From positions 39,827,611-39,891,610 of the forward strand of contig NC_092576.1 of assembly GCF_037975245.1 (NCBI RefSeq): a DNA stretch of 64,000 nt, written 5' to 3'. The notes beneath the pieces are model-generated. The model saw only the letters and a list, made by a program, of their open reading frames with translations, was not told where the DNA came from and ran no database searches. Source of the stretch: Apostichopus japonicus. Its lineage: Eukaryota; Echinodermata; Holothuroidea; Aspidochirotida; Stichopodidae. The number at the start of each line of letters is the position of its first letter. Positions within the stretch are counted from its first letter, which is position 1. Position numbers and translations under genes: made by a program. This document shows positions 54,450-64,000 of the stretch, piece by piece.

Positions 54450-56920
54450 AAGTGTTATTATGTGATCATCCATTTGGTAGTTCCACTCATGACAGTCGCG
54501 ATTTGCACGGTTAGACTTAGTTAATGATGATAAAAATCTTTTGAACATGATTGTCGTAATCGAGTCGAGTAGAGAGGTGATAAAAACATTGACACAATTG
54601 AATAAGCACTGAATGAAGTACACAGTTCTATATTTAAAAAAATAGTCCGTACAAGAAAGTAGGGCTTTTTTTAATGATAAGTAGTTAATATGTGACTTCA
54701 CAGAAATGTTTCGGTCGACAGTAATAGCCAGGTCTAATTGTGTACCCCTGTTTGATTGAATACGATGTATTCATCGCAGCATCACATCACAGAAAGTGAA
54801 GCTTCAATTGATCTGTAGGGACCCTCATTTAACCTGATTAATATATCATGGTTTATTAATTTGAGACGATTAAGTAGTTCATGTTTGTCGTATCTAATGC
54901 ATTTACATTTCACCTCTACCCCTCTCTTACCCCCACCCCCAAACACCCCATGTCTAATATTAATAGACAAGAAGTCATACTCATTAAGTCAGCTTGTGAT
55001 ATATACAATATTGTATGCTTTATTAAATTGATGTCACATGACTTATTCACATCTTAACTCTACCTTAATATACCCCATCAGTCTCTCTCTTCCTTCCAAT
55101 GATATTGTGGCGGTTGATATAACTATTTCAATGCCTTCCACCATTTAGGATGGTTTTCTTTCTTTAACATTCTACATTACTTTAAGAACAAGTATTTCAC
55201 ATTTCCCTACCACCCCACCCCTTCCTTCCCCAAACCCACATGTCTATAATATCAATAGACAAGTAGTCATATTTAAATAATAATCATCACCTCCCCCCCC
55301 CCCCCCGCTCTGCTAAGATTGTATATAGTTGACATAACTTTTTGAATTTCCTTCTAAGAACCCCCCTTTCCCCACTTGTGTTATTCCTCCCCATTCCGTC
55401 CTATCAAAACATATACTATGATCATTAAATACTAATATCACTTACTTTTGTAGTAATATTTGAATGATCAACATTTAATGACGTAACAATAATGATTACA
55501 ATATCAACCCCATAAGAATATACAGATGGTCCATCCTTTATACACAATGATATACACAGTAGGTTTCCAATAAAGCAAAGCCAGTTTGCAAAATAATTAC
55601 ATTAATGTACCAAAGTAGTTACATAAAAAAAGGAAATAACCTAACGTAGGTATAAATCCATGTACATTATTTCACATGACATAGTATATTCAAGCTCCGA
55701 CTGTTCATGATGAATCCTCATTGACGGTAAGCACTCACATATGTTGTCATTCATCTGGCCATGTATGTCATTGTATTGTGTATCCCAGAGAGAGTATTTC
55801 TAGATACAGATAATGAAAGCTGCAGTAATCACAGTTATGTGATGTTTGTTTGACCCTCAAACTATTTACAATCATGACGGCAGTTGCTGCAACTTCCTTA
55901 GTTATGTTGTTGATAAAGCAATTTACATTAGACGCTCATGTGTCTTCTATATACCGAGAGTATTTTCAAGGACAGGAGAACCAGGATTGAGGTTGTCTTC
56001 AATAACCTGTGTATGCCGTGTATTCACCTATCATGATCATTGCTTCTGTAGAAAGTAAAGAAAAAACAATAATACAAAATATGAGCTTAACTATTCTATG
56101 ATATAAATATTGACGGGGATATCTTTCCAACAAACTTTGTCTGTGTCTTAATTGTGACATGGGATTAATAATTATAGATGAATTTGTTTCACAACAATCT
56201 ACGCATATAAAGTCATTACTAGAAATAGGCGAATAGGTACCATGTGCATACTACAGATTTGGTGGTTATAACTATTTGTTTAAAGTTGTTGATTTACCAA
56301 TATAGTGGGATCCAAAATGAAGTAAATGTTGAAAGGAACATGCATTTTACATTGCTGTAAAACTTCATTTGGGTTATTAATCATATACGCAAATTAACTC
56401 GGGGAAAACTAACGGGTTAATTATAACAATGGAATAGAGCGAATTGGTTTATGACTAGAACAAGATTCAAACCAGTGACGGTTGAGTTAAAACTCGCTGG
56501 TTCGACCTGTTTTAGTGATCAAGTTGTTACTTCCCATTATTTATAATTTTACAGTGCTATAGATATCCGCTGTTCATCCACTTGCATAGTTTTACTTGAG
56601 AAACCGAACTTATCTTGAAATCCCCTCCCTGCCGGTTTCTAGGTTGCATTGCGTGAAGCTAAGGGGGGGGGGGGGTGGTGGGGGTGGGGGGTTGATCCAT
56701 GTTTACACGGTATGGAAAGTAAATTGACATCCCTACTGTAATATATCCATTGTATGTCTACTGATATTTATCTACTACATATTTTAATCTACAATGTCCT
56801 TGCAGTTTGTTTATTTATGACATTTATGTGACATTTATTGTAACTTACAGCTGTCTCCATCTCACTGAGTATATCATTCCACGCTAGGGTCACAGTCCTC
56901 TCAATAAACATTTATTACCA
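54450..56920. other. Intergenic or intronic, no gene identified
   Basis: AT-rich DNA with a C16 run at about 55291-55306 and a G-rich tract at about 56662-56690. An acceptor-like CTTTCTACAG on the minus strand at about 56050 opens a frame that stops after two codons; it could be a terminal exon of the minus-strand exons at 57105 and 61863, but this is speculative. Confidence 0.35.
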
Positions 56921-56924
56921 TTAT

Positions 56925-56992
56925 GATAATAATACTACTACTACTACTACTAATAATAATAATCATAATAATAATCATAATAATAATAATGA
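56925..56992. repeat. (ACT)n/(AAT)n microsatellite
   Basis: TACTACTACTACTACTAATAATAATAATC followed by further AATAAT units interrupted by C. Adjacent to a possible minus-strand exon. Confidence 0.9.
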
Positions 56993-57104
56993 GGGCTTAT
57001 AAGCACATCATGACTCTAACTTTAATATTTTCCTGTTATTTTTCTTAGTGAGTTAAATCACTGATGTCTTCCCAAATAGTACCTACTAAATACGTGGTAC
57101 TTAC

Positions 57105-57175
57105 CAGCCAACCACCAGATTCTTGATCGAGCAGATATTGCTGATCCCACTTACTGGTGTCAGGAATCCAGAACA
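57105..57175 (-). CDS. Orphan exon candidate, 71 nt, product unknown
   Basis: Bounded by a good acceptor TTTCTTTCAG and a strong donor CTG|GTAAGT on the minus strand. With one base carried in it reads VFWIPDTSKWDQQYLLDQES and then GGWL, ending in phase 0. The phase matches the candidate exon at 61863-61940, whose last codon is left with one G. I do not recognise the protein. An alternative frame reads CSGFLTPVSGISNICSIKNL, so the frame is not certain. Confidence 0.35.
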
Positions 57176-57267
57176 CTGAAAGAAAAGAAATCGGTATGTC
57201 AATGAAATAATATATGCACTGTATATGATGAATGAAACAATATTATTTCATTATTGACGGCTGACGT

Positions 57268-59575
57268 TAATTGTGCGTAACGATCTACAAACACAAACTT
57301 GAGCATATCAACACTTATACGAGTAATTGTATGCCTAATAATCACAGAAACCCCATCAGAAGCCAAATTGACTATATCATAGCCCCATTAAACTTCAAAT
57401 CTATTAATATCGAAGCTCGAGCTTATGATGGCCTTCATATTAACACTGATCACAAAATCATTATAAGTAGTTTCACCCTAAATAACTCAACAAGAAGACA
57501 AATTTATCCAGTCAATAAGACTGTTGAAAGTAGTAACTCCTGCTATCTTAAATCAAACAAAATTGACTATAATAAAAACGTAAGTAAGACATTAAACGAA
57601 ACCACTTTTTCCCAATCACCAGCTACTTATTTGAATGAACAGTCAACACTTTGTTTAGACAATGCCCAAAACTTAAATCCACCCACTAAAGGTACGTTTT
57701 AATAATACTAACATAGCAAACTTATCCAAGAAACAAAAAGAGCTTAGACTCCAAATTGATGACTGTAAAGATATTGATCAAAAGAGAAAGTTAAAAACTA
57801 AAATGAACAAAATATTTAAACAACAACATTCTCTAGTCAAAACTGTACATGAAGAAAAATTAATTGACGAAATTTCCGAAATTGAAAATTGTAAGGATGA
57901 CTCCCACCTTTTCTTTAAAACAATAGGAGTAGTACAGCAAAAACAAGTAAGAGAGACCCCATTACCGTTAAAATTGGCGATAAACACATAGGAGATACCG
58001 ACGCAAAAATTAAAGAAATCAGCAAACATTTCGGAAAGACTTTAAACTGCAATATCCCAGATCCCAAACCAAACGTGTTTCCAGAAAAACTAAACACGCC
58101 ATTTGATGAAGTTGAAATTAAACGAGCAGTCTCATCCTTAAAAAATAATAAAACCTCAGGTTGTGACAAGGTCACATCCGAACATCTCAAATATGCCCCA
58201 TGCACACTCAAACACATAGCAAATATCTTAAATAGTAAAGCCGAATCAGGAGAATTACCAAATTGAAATTAAACAAGGAATCCTAACTCCTATCCAAAAA
58301 CCGGGAAAGACTAAAGGTCCACCAGAAAACTTAAGACCAGTCATTTTCTTATCAACACTAAGGAGAATGCTTGCGGTTTGTGTGGCCAGGAGGATTCGTC
58401 CGTTAATTGATGAGCATGTCCTGCCAATTACTCAGACTGCCTACACTTCAGGACGTTGCACAGCTGAACTCGTCTTCGCTTTCAAAGAGCTAGCAAAAAA
58501 AGCTATAGCATCCGTAGGTTACATTATAAATCTATTGATGCTAGAAATGAGCAAGGCGTTCGACACAATTCAAAGATGAACCTTTCTTAATGACCTAGAT
58601 CAGGTTCTTGACAACGACGAACTTCATCTGATATCACTGCCAATCAATAACGTCTCCTACACCGTCAAACTAGAGGACAAATTCGGACTTCTTTTTAACA
58701 CTAACATTGATTCACCACAAGGATAACTTATCTAGCCAACTCTTTAAAATAAGATGATAATGATATCGATGCAGTTATCCTGCCATCTGATCATGATTAC
58801 AGCACAACCACCATTTTAGTTTTCAAATTAGACCAACAATACGCTGATGATATCTCTTGGGCATCAACTGGTCAGCATATACTGCAAGATATCGAAAAAC
58901 GAGTTTCTGAGAAACTGGCAGGACGGAATCTGAAAATCAGTTGCACAAAAACTGAGATATTTTCAATCACAAGAAAAGGAAATGAAAGTTGGAAGAAGTG
59001 TAAATATATTGGAAGCTTGCTGGGAAGAAGATATTACCGAAGAATTGGTATAACCAACGGCGCTTTCAACACACTGTCAAGTATTTTCAAAAGCAAGAAC
59101 ATAAGCCGAAACATTAAGCTTAGAATTTTCGAGGCTTTATTGAAGAGTATTTTTTTTTGTACAATTGCGAACTGTGGGCACAACGAAGGATCTTGATCAC
59201 AAAATTGACACTTTTTAAAGGAGAATACTTCGTAATATTCTCAACATTAGATGAACCAAATAACAATTGGTTATTAAAAGATGAGCTATACCAAATCAAA
59301 CACCAACCAAACACCTTGGTCATCCATAGTCGCACATAGAAGATTGATATTTTTCGGTCATGTAGCAAGACTCCAGGAGGACGCTCCAGCAAAGGTTGCT
59401 CTAAGAGAAGCATTGAGACATACTGCTAAACCAGTAGGAAGGCCCGTGACTACCTTGCTTGGAAAAATAAAGTCGCAATTTAAGGACGTTAACATTAACA
59501 ATTTCGAGGAAGCAATAAACCTTGCGCAAGATCGTGATACGTGGCGGAGGTTAATCACTGAGCATGTCTGATAGA
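57268..59575 (+). mobile_element. Decayed non-LTR retrotransposon (RTE-like), endonuclease to 3' end
   Basis: Pieces appear in order across frames. First is the end of an AP-type endonuclease (RSQIDYIIAPLNF, NTDHKIIISS, 57340-57475). Then comes reverse transcriptase: FDEVEIKRAVSSLKNNKTSG, NLRPVIFLSTLRRMLA, LMLEMSKAFDT (motif A), SPQG and QYADDISWAS (catalytic YADD, about 58840-58860). The C-terminal tail has KNISRNIKLRIFEALLKSIF and RRLIFFGHVARLQEDAPAK with GRPVTTLLGKIK. Many stops and frameshifts interrupt it, so it cannot make one protein. RTE-clade placement is from the RT tail and endonuclease style. The 5' part is missing. It lies between two minus-strand exon candidates. Confidence 0.8.
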
Positions 59576-59660
59576 CGAGATTCAACTTACTACTTACTAC
59601 TACGTTAATCAATCCAACGAGAAACCGACGTGAAGTTATATTGGAACCTGGTGTATACAT

Positions 59661-61860
59661 CTAACATGTAAAAGTGATGTCATAGCTTTGGGACTAAGCA
59701 GGTCTTGATTTATACTCGTGAACAAGAAATGTCAAGTGAAAAATATACTTGAAGTATATAAGCAAAGTAATAATAATAAAAAGAAAAATAATATTAAAAC
59801 AACAGCAATTGTTCAATGTATACTAATTATATAAGAGTTATCCCCAAATAAATAGTTGGAGAGGATAATATAAAGTTTGAAAATATAATTGAACGTCCCT
59901 AAATACTGTACATATTCACACACTGCCCAGGAGTCGGGCATTCCTTACAATGTAAACGGACATTGCACAGGTGTACGGCAATGCCTGTGTACCTAACACA
60001 TCTCGGGTGTCGGGCACTTCACCGAGGTCGGTCTCTGCACGGGTGTTAGGCACGCTTTACATGTAATCCTAACAATGGTTCTACATTTTTAATACAAAAA
60101 AAAATATGTTTATGGCTGGCTGTTTCACTTGACCACAACGCCTGGTATATATATACCTGCAGTTAAGATCTGACCAATCAACAGTCATTATTTAACCTGT
60201 CTGAATCGTGACCAAAAGGGGTCAATTCTTCAATCTATACGTCGTGCATGTCTTAACATGTCCCAAATGCATGTACAGGCTATTATCAGGGAGTTATTTT
60301 CCGTAACAACTCCCTGCTATAAACCACGTACTCTAAGAATAGATACGTTGTCTCAATACGAGCTAAATAGAAAGGTTCCATCTAAAATTAGCTTTGGTGA
60401 TAACATATAAAAAAAGAGGTAATTCCCGCTACAATATGATTAAAGGTTCGTCATCTCATTTCAAGTACACGTTGTTCACTCTCTAAATGCCTTGATTGTT
60501 AACTTTTGCGGGGATTTCGCAGAATTCATTTTAGTTTTGTTTTTCTCTATTCAAGTGTAAGATGTGCTAATTCTGTTTCATATTTATTAACAAATATTCC
60601 TGATGATGAAACCGTACTTTAACTAATAACTACAAGCGTCAAATTGTAGAACATTTCTAAAATAATTTTGCCAAATCAATAATTGTTCACATTTTTTTAA
60701 ATATTATTAAATGATGATTCGTCGCATTTCAATGCAGATGGTTCACTCTCTATAAATTACTTAATTTTAACTTTATTCTACCGAATTCTGTATTTATTGG
60801 CCAATCTAAGTGCAGATTTGCAAATTAATGTTCATAAATATTAATTAAATTTCAATTCAGACTTGCATTGGAAGTAGAATATTTCAAAGCATTGTTTTAG
60901 TTATTCTTAATTTCAGACTAGTAACAAATGTCGCTTCCGTTCATTTCAGTTATTTCGGTGTATCATAATTCTAAAGCAATGTTCAGCTCGCAAACTACAG
61001 AACTTGATGAACCGCGATCGTGACTTTACGGAAAAATGGATGATTTTCTCTAATAAATGGAGGGCGCATGTGTGCAACACACATCTGACTATGGTCGTCG
61101 TTGTTCCCTATACTACATACATAAGTAACTCTCACACTCAATCACGGCAGAATAGTTGCTATAAGCCTTAGTTATCTCTCATATATACTGATTAGAAACA
61201 TATTTTGTCAATTAAAATCGCTAATCTACTGCGATTATCATTTGATTATTACGGTGGGGGGGGGGGAGGGGGGTGATAACTTGTATAAGATCTAGTAATT
61301 TCTTGCGACTTTGAGAAATTTGCAAAACAAATGAGGTAAATATTAATTGTTTTGCAAACTTTCTTATATTTCTGTCCTTGTGCAAACGTCAAAAACGCAT
61401 CAAGCGGAAATTAGTCATTTACTAAAAATAACTGGCTCAATAAAAGAAATATCTCAATTACACCCTAGTTTGTTCCCATTTATCATAATCCATTTCGAAA
61501 CGATGTGTGATTGTAGTTGCTACTCTTATCCACAAGAGATGACGACACGTGTAAACAAAATACTGTACCATGCATACTGAGCAAAAGATAGTATTCTTTG
61601 CTGGATTCGCTCGTTATAAATGATTATCCTTAGTTTGTCAGTTTCATTGTATTTTATATTTACGTATGTGAGTAGTCTTTGATGATATCCGTGTTTAACT
61701 TTCCATATTTGATGAAATCACGTTGAAGCCTTTTCTTTGTCGTACAGGTATATACGTCACATATTTTTGTATGTTATCTACAAACAGTAGAGATGCTTTT
61801 ACTCCCAGTAATTAAAAAAAAAATACCAATATAAACTAATTTGATCAAAATGTAAAATAT
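59661..61860. other. No gene identified
   Basis: AT-rich sequence with a G-rich tract at about 61254-61274. A motif TTCGTC(A/G)(T/C)(A/C)TCATTTC with TGGTTCACTCTCTA is seen twice (about 60450-60485 and 60715-60765), suggesting a diverged duplication. A cluster of TCGGGCA/TCGGGCAC-like short inverted motifs lies at 59930-60060. Confidence 0.35.
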
Positions 61861-61862
61861 AC

Positions 61863-61940
61863 CACACCTTCAACACCTCGATATTTCAATGCGGATAAAG
61901 ATGGTCCAATAGATATAGACGAGGGCAGCAGACAATCAAA
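61863..61940 (-). CDS. Orphan exon candidate upstream of 57105-57175, product unknown
   Basis: Minus strand: acceptor TGATTTTCAG, then an open reading IFDCLLPSSISIGPSLSALK and YRGVE, then a weak donor GAAG|GTGTGG. The one base left over joins the 57175 exon in phase. Unrecognised; the donor is poor and the coding call is low confidence. The exon end coordinates may be off by a few bases. Confidence 0.25.
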
Positions 61941-61944
61941 TATA

Positions 61945-63240
61945 CTGAAAATCACAGAAAGAAAAGAATCATACAGTAAAACCGTTCAGCTTATAATATA
62001 ATACTTGAAAACTTTAAATGAAAATGAAGAACAGACATATTCTCGTGTATCGTATCATAAATTAAATTAAATAATAACCTCTCAAATTTGAGATCGATGA
62101 TCATAAACAATACGGCAGTATCAACAGGTTAGTTCTGCTACGTACGTACATGGGTGGAAAGTGTCTTTTTTATTTCCTCTGAAAAAGACCAAAGACAAAG
62201 CCTACGATATTTGTAAAAGTATGTTAATTGTTCAAATATAAAAATAAAAAGTATATATTCTTTAACAAGGTTACAGATTATGCGTAGCTTCTTCGTTCTT
62301 GACAGTTTTAATGTCGGAGTACTAACATTGGGAATATCATAATACAATGATTGATATTATTAACAATGGAACTTCCATTAAAGAAGCCTCCATCGAAACC
62401 AACGCTAACGTCGATGGAAAACTCAAACTATGAACATGGATGTAATTTCTCATGGATTGAGACCTGTTCTAATACTGTGAACAGATAATCCCCCAACACC
62501 CCCACCGGACCTTTGATGAATTATGAATAAGTAGTTCCGTCCGTCATTACGTGATCTGTCTTTTGTCATACATATCATGAACCTATGTACAGAAAAGTAT
62601 CTACATCTTGTTCATTGTTCTACGTCAGGAGACGGAAGGATACTAAGGGGAACTGGGTGATGACCCGGAAGTCGGTCAGCAGGGGAGCTGTGCTTAATGC
62701 TACCAATGTTAGCATGTTAGGTAGATGGTGAAATGTACGATTTGAGAGGAGAGAGGTAAAAGAGAAATAACTAAATTTAAAATGCTCTCCAAATTATACT
62801 ATAGCATTATTAATAGACACATTCATAATTGAAAATGAAAAAGTTTTTAAATTTCCTTGATGAAAGTTAAGTATCAATCTTTTAACGTAAACAATGTTAA
62901 TGGAAGTTTGTTGTGTTTCCCCTAATCATCACTTCTATAATTTGACAGTTTTAAGTATATTATCTCATAACAAATATCGGTTAATATGGGAAATATGCCT
63001 TAACTTTCTCATAGGGCTTAAACAACGTTTCGCCTTATAAACAGTCTATTCACAACGCGACACTGTTTTCATCAGATTAAAAATGAAAATATTTACATTT
63101 AAATAAGATTCAAACAAGCGTGAATGAAACTCTAATCATCGAAGTAACGAAAACTGGATTGATACCTTTTAGCTAACATAGTTGTAAAACAGAGATACCC
63201 GTTTATCGATTGCCAAGTTGACCTTCAGAGCTGCATTTCT
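61945..63240. other. No gene identified
   Basis: AT-rich, with no recognisable ORF family, RNA gene or repeat unit. Confidence 0.35.
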
Positions 63241-63259
63241 TTGATGTATTTCTTTGACA

Positions 63260-63540
63260 AATACCCCCCCGGGAGATTACCCCCCAGTCAATAACCCCCC
63301 GGACGATTACCCACCGGACAATTACCCTCCGGACAAATAGCACCCGGACAACTACCCCCAGGACAACTACCGCCCGGACAGATACCCCCGGACATATACC
63401 CCCGAGGACAAAAAACCCCCAGACAACTACCCACCCGGACAACTACCTCCTCGGACGAATACCAACTAGACAATTACCCCCCCCCCCCACCCCCCGGATA
63501 AAAACCCCCGGACGAATATCCCCCTGGACATATGCCGTTA
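63260..63540. repeat. GGACAANTACCCCC-type short tandem repeat
   Basis: About 18-20 degenerate units of 14-16 bp such as CCGGACAATTACCC and CCCGGACAACTACC, strongly C-rich on the plus strand. Minus-strand Gly/Val/Pro-rich frames (63203-63473) are products of the repeat, not genes. Confidence 0.9.
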
Positions 63541-64000
63541 ACTATAGGGGGCGGATGCAGTGACGGATACGCAGGTCTTTTTCGAGTTTAGTTTCCCGCG
63601 GGCCTCAACATATACCCAGGTCCCTCTGGCAACTGCGACAGCATATTTACAATTGGGTCAGGGTGCCGGTTAAACTGGCACCACTAGGGTCGTCGTGTGC
63701 ATTGGTCCTTTTAACCCCCTCCCGAATTTTTAAAAAGATTCGAGCTTTTCATATATAAGCCCCCAAAACTCCTGGTTAGGGTTTGACAATGGACCGAGGC
63801 CCGGGTCAAGATAGGTGGGGACGGCGGTTGAAGAAGCACGAGGGGGGGTGGGTTGGGTATAGGTCACTGATGGTAGTAACTATTAATTTACTATCATTTA
63901 TAGTGACACTATTCCACTCTGCTTGTAAGTCAGACAAGCACGCATGATTTCGCCATGGGGGTCGAATTCACAATACTGATCTGTATCCTGTGGGAGGAGT
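63541..64000. other. Window end, nothing recognised
   Basis: Includes short G-rich stretches (63840-63856). No coding exon was seen. Confidence 0.3.

Noticed and set aside
63203-63473. Minus-strand Gly/Val-rich proteins
   Set aside because: Translations of the C-rich 14-16-bp tandem repeat; no start context or domain.

Overview
This is a window of animal nuclear DNA: intron-rich genes with GT-AG splice sites, many mini- and microsatellites, tRNA-derived SINEs, non-LTR retrotransposon remnants and short inverted-repeat DNA transposons. Protein similarity to metazoan genes, a 5' TOP-like start on a ribosomal protein gene and the repeat style suggest a marine invertebrate, probably a deuterostome such as an echinoderm. 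That placement is inference; no taxon-diagnostic sequence was seen.

Layout. (1) 715-6052 (+): last five exons of a VCPIP1-like deubiquitinase gene; its 5' part, including the expected OTU domain, lies left of the window. (2) 7.4-12.4 kb: intergenic, with a 50-bp minisatellite in perfect register. (3) 12457-31175 (-): a complete nine-exon UAP1 gene (UDP-N-acetylhexosamine pyrophosphorylase, 504 aa). All splice phases agree. One intron uses a GC donor beside a 25-bp minisatellite. (4) 32645-40399 (+): a complete four-exon RPS11 gene (157 aa), head to head with UAP1. Its second intron begins at the tip of a 2.6-kb foldback element with ~910-bp arms. (5) 44737-47285 (+): MRPS21 (86 aa, two coding exons), with a 394-bp hAT-like element 31 bp after the stop. 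(6) 49.7-53.9 kb (+): a decayed ~4.2-kb hAT-like transposon, itself hit by a 587-bp element. (7) 57.3-59.6 kb (+): a decayed RTE-like non-LTR retrotransposon. It lies between two short minus-strand exon-like segments that may belong to an unidentified gene. (8) 59.7-64 kb: no gene recognised.

The complete genes have household roles: UDP-GlcNAc/UDP-GalNAc synthesis (UAP1), cytosolic 40S ribosome (RPS11) and mitochondrial small ribosomal subunit (MRPS21). VCPIP1 acts with the p97/VCP ATPase. They look like ordinary neighbours rather than one pathway. I found no convincing new multi-gene system. The most unusual content is how mobile elements and satellites meet splice sites and transcript ends.
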